A stretch of DNA of 5,068 nt from BHER01 sp051652245 (GCA_051652245.1 JBOFTV010000026.1:1-5068); one strand, 5' to 3'. Positions 1 to 5,068 are shown, numbered from the stretch's first letter. Notes: generated by a model not told the origin, from the sequence alone. A program made the numbers and translations.

Positions 1-901
1 ATGAATTGGTACATGAACCAATTGCAATTTGATCAACCTTAATTCTAACTGCTGCTGGAATTGGATGGACATTATCAGGACTGTGTGGAAACGCTGCTAG
101 TGGTGGCAGTGTATTCAAATCAACAACTAATGTTTTGTCATAAACAGCCCCCAAGTCAGCACTCCATGGTTCATAATCACCCGGTCGACCCTGCTTAGTT
201 AGGAAATCAAGTGTTGCTTCATCACTTGGAAATACTGATGTTGTTGCCCCTAATTCTGCCCCCATATTGGTAATGGTTGCACGTTGCTCAACATCGAGTG
301 ACTTTACCCCAACACCTGTATACTCAATGACAAAACCAACGCCACCTTTAACCGTTAATTCCTTAAGGACATGTAAAATAATATCCTTGGCTGCAACCCA
401 TGGCTGCAATTCCCCAATTAATTCTACTTGATACACTTTAGGTGCTTTCAAATAATAAAGACCGCGCGCCATGCCAATTGCCACATCTAATCCACCAGCA
501 CCAATTGCTAGCATACCTAGACCACCACCGGTTGGTGTATGGCTATCAGATCCAATTAAAATCCGACCTGGTCGCCCAAATTTTTCTAGGTGCAATCGGT
601 GGCAGATACCATTGCCTGGTTTAGAATAAATAATCCCGTGTTTAGCAGCCGATGTTTTAATAAAATCATGATCATCGGCATTCTCAAAACTTGCTTGGAG
701 CATGTTATGATCAATGTAGGCAACCGAAACTTCCGTATTAACTTTATCAATACCCATTGCATTTAGCTGCAAGTAGGCCATTGTTCCCGTTGAATCCTGT
801 GTGAGTGTCTGCTGCACTTGGACACAAATTTCTTCACCGGGTGCTAAAGTACCTTTCAATAAATTCTTCTGTAAAATTTTATATGTTAGTGATAATGCCA
901 T
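1..901 (-). CDS. acn: Aconitate hydratase, Aquifex-type short form (C-terminal part outside window)
   Basis: Aconitase interconverts citrate and isocitrate through cis-aconitate in the cytoplasmic TCA/glutamate pathway, using a [4Fe-4S] cluster. The first 300 residues are present, and the gene runs off the left edge. Visible motifs are QDSTGTMAYLQ (about 35-45), DHN (64-66), ENADDH (73-78), PGNGICH (95-101), the substrate-loop motif GSDSHT (117-122) followed by a glycine-rich stretch, NMGAE (212-216), FPSD (224-227) and GSCTNS (295-300). C297 should be the first cluster cysteine; the paired cysteines further on lie outside the window. The TGTMAYLQ/ENADDH/PGNGICH signature fits the roughly 640-residue aconitase group better than LeuC or the 890-residue AcnA/IRP type, although homoaconitase-like specificity cannot be excluded. 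The ATG at 899-901 is supported by GGAGGT (909-914) seven bases upstream. The gene has its own candidate promoter and is separated from the VOC genes by terminators. Confidence 0.93.
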   Translation of the reverse strand, partial: MALSLTYKILQKNLLKGTLAPGEEICVQVQQTLTQDSTGTMAYLQLNAMGIDKVNTEVSVAYIDHNMLQASFENADDHDFIKTSAAKHGIIYSKPGNGICHRLHLEKFGRPGRILIGSDSHTPTGGGLGMLAIGAGGLDVAIGMARGLYYLKAPKVYQVELIGELQPWVAAKDIILHVLKELTVKGGVGFVIEYTGVGVKSLDVEQRATITNMGAELGATTSVFPSDEATLDFLTKQGRPGDYEPWSADLGAVYDKTLVVDLNTLPPLAAFPHSPDNVHPIPAAVRIKVDQIAIGSCTNS

Positions 902-929
902 ATAATATACCTCCAGTAGCATACGCTCT

Positions 930-953
930 TGTAATTTGCCCATCTAAATTACA
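930..953 (-). promoter_or_regulatory. 8-bp inverted repeat in the aconitase leader
   Basis: TGTAATTT (930-937) and AAATTACA (946-953) are perfect inverted arms around an 8-base spacer. The element ends 16 bases before the GGAGGT ribosome binding site of the aconitase gene. It could be a DNA operator for a dimeric regulator, or an mRNA hairpin that affects access to the start. A 7-bp direct repeat, AGCATAC, sits on both sides (918-924 and 953-959). The repeats are seen directly; the role is inferred, and no regulator family is recognised with certainty. Confidence 0.45.
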
Positions 954-1023
954 GCATACCATTATTTTTAGGGGAATTGGCTTCTCAATCAAAACCATGA
1001 AAATCCATTTATTTTTACTAATC

Positions 1024-1052
1024 AGTATACCACATCACTATATTTTTGTACA
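1024..1052 (-). promoter_or_regulatory. Candidate sigma-A promoter of the aconitase gene
   Basis: On the minus strand, TGTACA (1047-1052, 4 of 6 to the -35 consensus) is followed by 17 bases and TATACT (1024-1029, 5 of 6). A TG one base before the -10 hexamer makes it an extended -10. Transcription would begin near 1017, giving a leader of about 116 nt that contains the inverted repeat at 930-953. The T-tract of the upstream terminator adjoins the -35 and may act as an AT-rich UP-like element. A weaker extended -10 (TGGTATGCT, about 954-962) also exists nearer the gene. Confidence 0.5.
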
Positions 1053-1053
1053 T

Positions 1054-1091
1054 AAAAAAAACAAAAACCGCTAATTTTTCAACAAGCGGTT
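1054..1091 (-). terminator. Rho-independent terminator after the VOC gene pair
   Basis: Read on the minus strand, AACCGCT (1085-1091) pairs perfectly with AGCGGTT (1066-1072) across a 12-base loop. TTT, G and then eight T (1054-1065) follow at once. The plus strand has no T-tract after the stem, so the element points leftwards. It would end transcripts coming from the lipase/VOC block before the aconitase promoter. Confidence 0.68.
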
Positions 1092-1131
1092 AATGGTAAA
1101 GCAATACTAGACAAAAAGAAAAAAAGCCAGC

Positions 1132-1160
1132 AAAAAAAGACCAGCAGTCAATCTGAGGTC
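1132..1160 (-). terminator. Possible first terminator of the VOC operon
   Basis: On the minus strand, GACC (1157-1160) pairs with GGTC (1139-1142), and inside it CAG (1153-1155) pairs with CTG (1145-1147) after an uneven bulge. Seven T follow (1132-1138), with a second T-tract at 1119-1125. The broken stem makes it weaker than the hairpin at 1066-1091, with which it would act in tandem. It starts about 57 bases after the downstream VOC stop codon. Confidence 0.42.
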
Positions 1161-1195
1161 ACTGAAAAAAAGGTCCCATCGCCCCATCTGTCTGC

Positions 1196-1215
1196 CTATT
1201 ATTAAACTATTATTA
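1196..1215. repeat. Short direct repeat CTATTATTA x2
   Basis: The 9-mer CTATTATTA occurs at 1196-1204 and again at 1207-1215, separated by two bases, directly next to the stop of the downstream VOC gene. It is AT-rich and may be a simple slippage product; no function is suggested. Confidence 0.3.
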
Positions 1216-1216
1216 G

Positions 1217-1588
1217 TTAAACATGCTGATCAATTAGAATAATATTCCCATCTGGATCAACAATGCTAAAACTTGCTGGTCCCGAGAGTGTTTGATTCAC
1301 ATCACCAATGATTTCAATGCCCTGCTGTTGGAATTTTTGGGCGAGGATGCGGATATCTTCATAGTCTGCTAACTCCTGGTTATTTTTATCCCATCCCGGG
1401 CAAAATGTCATCATGTTTTGGTCAAACATACCTTCAAATAAGCCAATTGTTATATTATCATTTCGCATGATGATAAATTTTTGTTCTGTTGCTCCCATTA
1501 CTAGGATAAACCCAATTTTTTCATAAAATGTTTTGGCTATTTCGATGTCTTTTACATTCAAACTAAGTGAAAATGCACCAATACTCAT
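1217..1588 (-). CDS. VOC (glyoxalase/bleomycin-resistance fold) family protein, second copy
   Basis: This is a 123-residue protein of the vicinal oxygen chelate superfamily, cytoplasmic, substrate unknown. The first beta-alpha module shows FYEKIGF (21-27). The centre holds IGLFEG and the distinctive TFCPGWD (61-67), and the second module ends in DPDGNIILIDQHV (111-123). It is the usual length of a single-domain VOC protein. The typical metal ligands are not evident: there is no His on the first strand, no His at the start of the second module, and Ile/Leu follows DPDGN where glyoxalase-type enzymes have Glu. A binding or resistance role, or an atypical site, is therefore as likely as lyase or dioxygenase chemistry. 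The ATG (1586-1588) has AGGAGG at 1597-1602, eight bases away. It follows its paralogue by 36 bases, and the two are probably co-transcribed and end at the terminators to the left. Confidence 0.87.
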   Translation of the reverse strand: MSIGAFSLSLNVKDIEIAKTFYEKIGFILVMGATEQKFIIMRNDNITIGLFEGMFDQNMMTFCPGWDKNNQELADYEDIRILAQKFQQQGIEIIGDVNQTLSGPASFSIVDPDGNIILIDQHV

Positions 1589-1624
1589 TATTTCTTCCTC
1601 CTCTTATTTATTTGTAACGCTGGA

Positions 1625-1996
1625 CTAAACATGCTGATCAATTAAAATAACATTTCCATCTGGATCGACGAGACTAAAATATGCTGGTCCCGTTGTTGTC
1701 TGATCAATATTCCCCGTGATGTTAATTCCTTGATTTTCAAATTTTTGGGCTAAGATGCGAACATCATCATATGCCGGTAATAACTGATTTTCGCTATCCC
1801 ACCCAGGACAAAATGTCAACATATTCTGTTCAAGGATCCCCTCAAATAGACCAATTGTCGTCGTGCCATTTTTCAGCGTCATCCATTTTTGCGCTGTTTG
1901 ATCTTGTACGACTTCAAAACCAATTTTCTGATAAAATGCTTTTGATTTGCTAATATCTGCTACTTTTAGACTCACAGAAAACTTACCCATACTCAT
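1625..1996 (-). CDS. VOC (glyoxalase/bleomycin-resistance fold) family protein, first copy
   Basis: This 123-residue VOC-fold protein aligns without gaps to the downstream gene at 76 of 123 positions (counted by eye, about 62%), so the pair is a tandem duplication. Shared landmarks are FYxKIGF (21-27), TIGLFEG (47-53), TFCPGWD (61-67), RILAQKF and DPDGNxILIDQHV (111-123). As in its partner, the usual VOC metal-binding His and Glu positions are not occupied; H122 near the C-terminus and E52 are conserved in both. No enzymatic reaction can be assigned. The ATG at 1994-1996 is chosen because AAGGAGTGA (2003-2011) lies at good spacing; an ATG two codons later is also possible. A strong extended -10 promoter at 2027-2056 gives a leader of only about 24 nt, so this gene heads the two-gene operon. 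Read-through from the lipase gene 107 bases upstream may add expression. Confidence 0.88.
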   Translation of the reverse strand: MSMGKFSVSLKVADISKSKAFYQKIGFEVVQDQTAQKWMTLKNGTTTIGLFEGILEQNMLTFCPGWDSENQLLPAYDDVRILAQKFENQGINITGNIDQTTTGPAYFSLVDPDGNVILIDQHV

Positions 1997-2026
1997 CTTT
2001 TATCACTCCTTTTTCACATATACACT

Positions 2027-2056
2027 ATTATACCATATTTCTTATCTCCCTTTCAA
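2027..2056 (-). promoter_or_regulatory. Sigma-A promoter of the VOC gene pair
   Basis: On the minus strand, TTGAAA (2051-2056, 5 of 6 to consensus), an 18-base spacer and a perfect TATAAT (2027-2032) preceded by TG-G (extended -10) are present. The start point would be near 2020, about 24 nt before the first VOC ATG. It lies wholly in the 107-bp gap after the lipase stop. Confidence 0.7.
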
Positions 2057-2103
2057 TTTTAACTCAACAGCAAAATTTAGTCTTCCTTTTTGTGTGCTTC
2101 TGA

Positions 2104-4566
2104 TTAAAATCGTCGCTTGCCACTTGGTGTTCTTGTCATACTTGGTGTACTAACATTATCACCAAAACAACGCGCTGTCATCTGTTTAAAATATTGAATC
2201 AGCTTTCGTGCTTGCTGTGCATGCTGCTCTAACATGTCAATTGCCATGGACGTATTATTTAGCATCAATGTTGTGATTAGATGCCGCAATTGTTGGTCTA
2301 TTCGTGTTAGTACATCGATGCTATACTTACAAATTTTCATCATATCTTCCATCTGCATACTTTCATAAATCGCGCTTTCGACAACTACTTTCATATACGC
2401 TGTTGTTGTCGTATACTCTTTTAAAAATGCATCGACCATCCCTGATGTTTCTTGTAATTTTTCACTCAATGGTAATACCGCTGTCAACATGTATTCAATT
2501 GCATCGGTTTGGCCATATATCTTCCCTAGCTCAATTGCTTCAAGTTTACGTGTATGTTCTTTTGGTGTTTCGATATCTTCATATTCTGGATAACCATCTG
2601 TATCATATCCTTTGATTTCTTTTTCAATTTCCAGTGTTGTCTCTGTTTCAAATTTATATATTGTATTATTATTCATTTCTAACATCGAATTAATGATATG
2701 CTTTAAATCACCAATTGGGTCAATATATTCGCGGAATTTTAATTGTATGTCGCGTAAAATTTCATGGACATTTTCCGTCATGTAGCTTGCTAATTTATTT
2801 GCTTGTATTTCAATTTGCTGGTCTCTTGCCTGCAGGAAATTAACATCACCAAAGACATCACTTTCTTCTAAGTATGCTTGAAATGTTGGCGCTACCCCGA
2901 ATACACTGACTATTGGTAGTTTTCCTGCTGCTAACGCTGTTTTTATGGCTTCATCTTTCTGTTGAAAGTTTTCGCCAATACACCGGGCAATCGTGGATAC
3001 ATCGTGAATTTTTTGTTTTGCTTGTTCAACATTTTTTTCCATGACGCTAAAGACGGCTTTTAGGGCTTGACCCATACCATCCATTAGGCCCTCACGCTTG
3101 CCTATTCCTTCAATTGCTTGCCCTACTTGTTGTTTCACTGTACCAAAAAATAGTCCCAGTTCACCCGTGCTTTCTGCCAAGCCAATCCCATGCTTCCCTC
3201 TAATAGAACAGATGTCTAAGCTTTGCTGGTTTTCGATCATTGCCAGTAAACCATTCGCAGCCTGCTTAAGTCTGCTTAGTTCACTAATAAACTCATTTGG
3301 CATCCAGCGACTTTCGCGGTATTCAAAATATTGATTTGGCCCCAGCTCAAGCTGTTGTCTAATCCAGGGGATATTAATTTCTGCTACTTCAACTAATGCT
3401 GATATATTTCGCTGTCCTTCTGAGCTATAGCGGATTAAACAATCAAAACTTTCTTCTAATCCAGCCATGACGCGACCAATTCCCATTGTTTTAAGTTGCT
3501 CAAATATCGCCTCTGTTGCTGTTTCCGCCCGCAATGTATATTTTTGGAGGTGAGTGTCATTTTTTTGTTGTGCTATACTAATATTTCCTTTAAGCGTTCC
3601 ATTTAAATCATACTCGGCAATATCTTGTAAACTACTTGCTAGCTTAAAGAGGTGTTCAGGATTAATTGTAATAAGTTTACTTGTTGTTCCTCCTACTAGC
3701 ACGCCTCCTGTAAAGAGGCTTTTTGCAATAAATTGTTGCGGGTCGCGAATAACTGTATAGTCAGTTACGCCATCACCATTGATATCAACATTAATTCTTG
3801 ACGCTACTTTTGTCTGCTTCTTGCTCTGCTCCATTTCAAATATTATTCCCATATATTTACGTGCTTTGTCGGTATCAAAACTTTTTAAGCCGTGTCCACC
3901 AGTATAAGGAATCCAATAATTATGCGGTCGCCACTTGCCATAGTCTGCAAAACCATTCAATTGATCTTTCTCACTTACAAAATTTAAGGCAAACTCTGGT
4001 GGCTTCACACCATTTAACATGGACAACCAATTTTTACCAAAACTACTAGGAGCTCCATTGTAGATAATAACAGATAAACCTAATTCTCGTGCCATATCCA
4101 GGGCTACACCACCTCCAAGAGAATGACCCGTTAAAAGGATCATTGTGTCTGGATTTTCAGTAATTAACTGTTGTAAGTAGCCATTTGCCGTAATTGTTTG
4201 TAAATTCACGCCAAAAAGCAATCCCCCGTCTGCTGCAAAGTCTTTAACTATTTGTGGTTCTTTATCATTGGTTCCAGCAAACCCCGTGATAAGGATTTTC
4301 TTATCCACTATACCATTACCATTGGTATCTATCATATATGTAAATGTTGCTGCTGTCATCCCCGTTATATCGTCTCGCGACATGGAATGAAGGGCTAGTC
4401 CTTCCAACATTTTTTTGTATTTATCTTCACCTAGCTCACTTAAGTGCGTCCCTAAATCACTTTGTTTACTCCTTGCACCATTGACATCGTTTGCCCAATC
4501 TTCGATTACATACAATAAATCTGATATATCGAGTGTCTTATCAATAATTAATTTATTATTATCCAT
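2104..4566 (-). CDS. Large lipase (class 3 alpha/beta-hydrolase) with long helical C-terminal domain; candidate secreted effector
   Basis: This is an 820-residue protein. Residues about 50-235 look like a class-3 lipase: ITGFAGTND (92-100) in the place of the family's oxyanion RGT strand, TGHSLGGG (146-153) with nucleophile S149, then SEKD (D201 likely the acid) and GGHGLKSF (H225 the likely base, H215 the alternative). EF-hand-like loops DTNGNGIVD (80-88) and DINGDGVTD (261-269) frame the core. From about 298 (ITINPEHLFKLA) to 800 the sequence is mainly amphipathic helix and coiled-coil-like and matches no family I recognise. An acidic DTDG loop (655-670) interrupts it, and a basic tail (TRTPSGKRRF) ends it. 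There is no signal peptide or membrane span, so it is either cytoplasmic or exported by a non-Sec route. The lipase-first, helical-domain-last order resembles the type VII substrate TslA of S. aureus; this is inference, because no secretion or WXG100 partner gene is in view. The start has AAGGAGGA (4573-4580) seven bases upstream. A strong promoter lies about 240 bases upstream. No clear terminator follows. Confidence 0.88.
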   Translation of the reverse strand: MDNNKLIIDKTLDISDLLYVIEDWANDVNGARSKQSDLGTHLSELGEDKYKKMLEGLALHSMSRDDITGMTAATFTYMIDTNGNGIVDKKILITGFAGTNDKEPQIVKDFAADGGLLFGVNLQTITANGYLQQLITENPDTMILLTGHSLGGGVALDMARELGLSVIIYNGAPSSFGKNWLSMLNGVKPPEFALNFVSEKDQLNGFADYGKWRPHNYWIPYTGGHGLKSFDTDKARKYMGIIFEMEQSKKQTKVASRINVDINGDGVTDYTVIRDPQQFIAKSLFTGGVLVGGTTSKLITINPEHLFKLASSLQDIAEYDLNGTLKGNISIAQQKNDTHLQKYTLRAETATEAIFEQLKTMGIGRVMAGLEESFDCLIRYSSEGQRNISALVEVAEINIPWIRQQLELGPNQYFEYRESRWMPNEFISELSRLKQAANGLLAMIENQQSLDICSIRGKHGIGLAESTGELGLFFGTVKQQVGQAIEGIGKREGLMDGMGQALKAVFSVMEKNVEQAKQKIHDVSTIARCIGENFQQKDEAIKTALAAGKLPIVSVFGVAPTFQAYLEESDVFGDVNFLQARDQQIEIQANKLASYMTENVHEILRDIQLKFREYIDPIGDLKHIINSMLEMNNNTIYKFETETTLEIEKEIKGYDTDGYPEYEDIETPKEHTRKLEAIELGKIYGQTDAIEYMLTAVLPLSEKLQETSGMVDAFLKEYTTTTAYMKVVVESAIYESMQMEDMMKICKYSIDVLTRIDQQLRHLITTLMLNNTSMAIDMLEQHAQQARKLIQYFKQMTARCFGDNVSTPSMTRTPSGKRRF

Positions 4567-4602
4567 TTTTTGTCCTCCTTGTATTTTGCCCCGCCTTTTT
4601 GC

Positions 4603-4644
4603 TTATCCTGCCAAAAACAAGGCCCCGGTCATCTTTTCAATCAT
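4603..4644 (-). CDS. Possible 13-residue leader peptide ORF
   Basis: The ORF reads MIEKMTGALFLAG and then TAA. It lies between the 37-codon ORF and the lipase, in the same frame as both. No ribosome binding site is close: the AGGAGGG upstream is about 24 bases away and better placed for another ATG. It may be nothing more than open sequence; no function is suggested. Confidence 0.12.
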   Translation of the reverse strand: MIEKMTGALFLAG

Positions 4645-4653
4645 CCCAGTGCC

Positions 4654-4767
4654 TTATTTCATTCTATTCCCTCCTGATTTCATCGAAATATCTTGCTTTT
4701 CTGCTTCAAAATCAGCATTAATTGGCTTTATTTCATTAGTTTTAAGCAACACAATTTTTACCATCAT
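4654..4767 (-). CDS. Possible small ORF (37 residues) upstream of the lipase
   Basis: The first residues are MMVKIVLLKTNEIKPINADF and the ORF ends in SGGNRMK. It is soluble-looking and charged, matches no family I recognise, and is shorter than the 80-100 residues of WXG100-like partner proteins. It lies just downstream of the predicted lipase promoter and would be co-transcribed with the lipase. Against it, there is no convincing ribosome binding site at normal spacing; the nearest G-rich runs (GCGGGA, GAAGGG) are too far from the ATG. A second ATG follows directly. It could be a regulatory upstream ORF, a truncated partner-protein gene or chance. Confidence 0.25.
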   Translation of the reverse strand: MMVKIVLLKTNEIKPINADFEAEKQDISMKSGGNRMK

Positions 4768-4804
4768 AATTTAATTAATTCCCGCTTTACCCTTCACAAA
4801 ATAA

Positions 4805-4833
4805 ATAATATACTATTTTACGATAAATGTCAA
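4805..4833 (-). promoter_or_regulatory. Sigma-A promoter of the lipase gene
   Basis: On the minus strand there is a perfect TTGACA (4828-4833), a 17-base spacer and TATTAT (4805-4810, 5 of 6). An A-rich run lies just upstream of the -35. This is the best promoter match in the window by eye. The start point would be near 4798, giving a leader of about 232 nt before the lipase ATG. Confidence 0.72.
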
Positions 4834-4845
4834 TTTTTTTATTTT

Positions 4846-4867
4846 TGTTACCTGATTTCAAGTAACA
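4846..4867. promoter_or_regulatory. Dyad TGTTAC-N10-GTAACA upstream of the lipase promoter
   Basis: Two perfect 6-base inverted arms (4846-4851 and 4862-4867) are separated by 10 bases. The dyad centre is about 58 bases upstream of the predicted lipase transcription start, a position typical of activator sites just outside the -35. The match to any named regulator is not evident, and short arms in AT-rich DNA can arise by chance. Confidence 0.3.
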
Positions 4868-5025
4868 CGTATATGATAATGTCTTAAGTGTTCGTACATA
4901 ATAATGCAATGTTTGTAAGTTAAGAGATACTATAACCGTTTCTTGATAAAACATCCAAAAAAATCAGAAAATAGAGGGAATTGTATGATATACTTGTTTT
5001 GTTAGAAAAAACGGCATACTAAAAG
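4868..5025. other. Gene-free stretch
   Basis: With the dyad and the inverted repeat on either side, this is part of the gene-free right end of the window (4834-5068). It is AT-rich with frequent stops in all frames. I found no RNA gene, no convincing promoter in either direction and no ORF with a ribosome binding site. A few -10-like hexamers (for example TATACT at 4990-4995 on the plus strand) lack a partner -35. Confidence 0.4.
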
Positions 5026-5050
5026 AATTAGAATTGACTTAATTCTAATT
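5026..5050. repeat. Perfect 10-bp inverted repeat, possible operator
   Basis: AATTAGAATT (5026-5035) and AATTCTAATT (5041-5050) are perfect inverted arms around a 5-base spacer. Neither strand has a clean T-tract directly after the stem, so a protein-binding operator is more likely than a terminator. On the minus strand a TATAAA hexamer overlaps its right edge (5048-5053), but the matching -35 would lie beyond the window. It may belong to a gene to the right. Confidence 0.42.
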
Positions 5051-5068
5051 TTATACTGTTGATTTAGA

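Larger units (their letters stand above)
4567..4798 (-). other. Long 5' leader of the lipase gene
   Basis: About 232 nt separate the predicted transcription start (near 4798) from the lipase ATG. The lipase reading frame extends upstream through this leader with only two stops (TAA at 4654-4656 and 4603-4605) back to an ATG at 4767. A perfect AGGAGGG sits six bases before an ATG that is followed one codon later by TAA, a start-lysine-stop arrangement at the end of the 37-codon ORF. I recognise no riboswitch or T-box in it. It may hold small regulatory ORFs or the decayed remains of a small upstream gene. Confidence 0.4.

Noticed and set aside
442..624. 60-codon open frame on the plus strand
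   Set aside because: It lies antisense inside the aconitase gene, has no ribosome binding site or family resemblance, and is a shadow.
1..901. 3-isopropylmalate dehydratase large subunit (LeuC) as identity of the partial gene
   Set aside because: The TGTMAYLQ, ENADDH and PGNGICH motifs are those of the short aconitase group; LeuC proteins differ at these places.
805..1074. 89-codon open frame on the plus strand
   Set aside because: It overlaps the aconitase start, promoter and VOC terminator on the other strand; low-complexity composition and no ribosome binding site.
1139..1177. Riboswitch-like alternative pairing (GACC at 1157-1160 or 1172-1175 with GGTC at 1139-1142)
   Set aside because: Four-base pairings in a region after a stop codon are too short to support a switch; ordinary termination explains it.
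1947..2153. 68-codon hydrophobic open frame on the plus strand
   Set aside because: It covers the VOC promoter and the ends of two convincing minus-strand genes; the hydrophobicity reflects T-rich DNA.
4600..4633. GC-rich stretch in the lipase leader as an attenuator hairpin
   Set aside because: Only a 3-4 bp GCC/GGC stem forms and no T-tract follows it.
4415..4887. Two overlapping plus-strand open frames opposite the lipase start and leader
   Set aside because: They run antisense to the lipase N-terminus, ribosome binding site and promoter, with F/I/S-rich translations typical of AT-rich antisense.
4991..5053. Plus-strand promoter from TTGACT (5034-5039) and TATACT (5052-5057)
   Set aside because: The spacer is only 12 bases, too short for sigma-A, and no start codon follows in the window.

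Overview
The window is low-GC DNA. All four supported protein genes lie on the minus strand and have strong AGGAGG-type ribosome binding sites. This, together with consensus-like sigma-A promoters and an Aquifex-type short aconitase, points to a Firmicute (Bacillota), probably a clostridial or negativicute relative. The sequence does not fix the genus.

Reading in the direction of transcription (right to left), the window opens with a gene-free stretch (4834-5068). It holds a perfect 10-bp inverted repeat near the right edge and a second dyad just upstream of the best promoter in the window. That promoter (TTGACA-17-TATTAT, 4805-4833) begins a leader of about 230 nt. The leader carries a possible 37-codon ORF and a 13-codon ORF, both in frame with the large gene that follows.

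The large gene (2104-4566) encodes an 820-residue protein. It has an N-terminal class-3-type lipase domain (GHSLGG nucleophile elbow) framed by two EF-hand-like calcium loops, then about 520 residues of mostly helical, uncharacterised sequence. It has no Sec signal peptide. The order 'enzyme first, helical domain last' recalls the reverse-arranged type VII secreted lipase TslA of Staphylococcus aureus. That parallel is inference, and it is the most interesting content of the window.

Next come two tandem paralogous VOC/glyoxalase-fold genes (1625-1996 and 1217-1588, 123 residues each, about 62% identical without gaps). They have their own promoter (2027-2056) and are followed by one or two intrinsic terminators. 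No clear terminator separates the lipase from the VOC pair, so read-through is possible. The 902-1216 intergenic region holds these terminators, a candidate aconitase promoter directly abutting the terminator T-tract, and an 8-bp inverted repeat close to the aconitase start. The left edge cuts an aconitate hydratase gene after 300 codons, just past the first cluster cysteine.

The aconitase is central metabolism and looks unrelated to the lipase/VOC block. The functional link between lipase and VOC genes is unknown. No tRNA, rRNA, CRISPR array, insertion sequence or recognisable riboswitch was seen.
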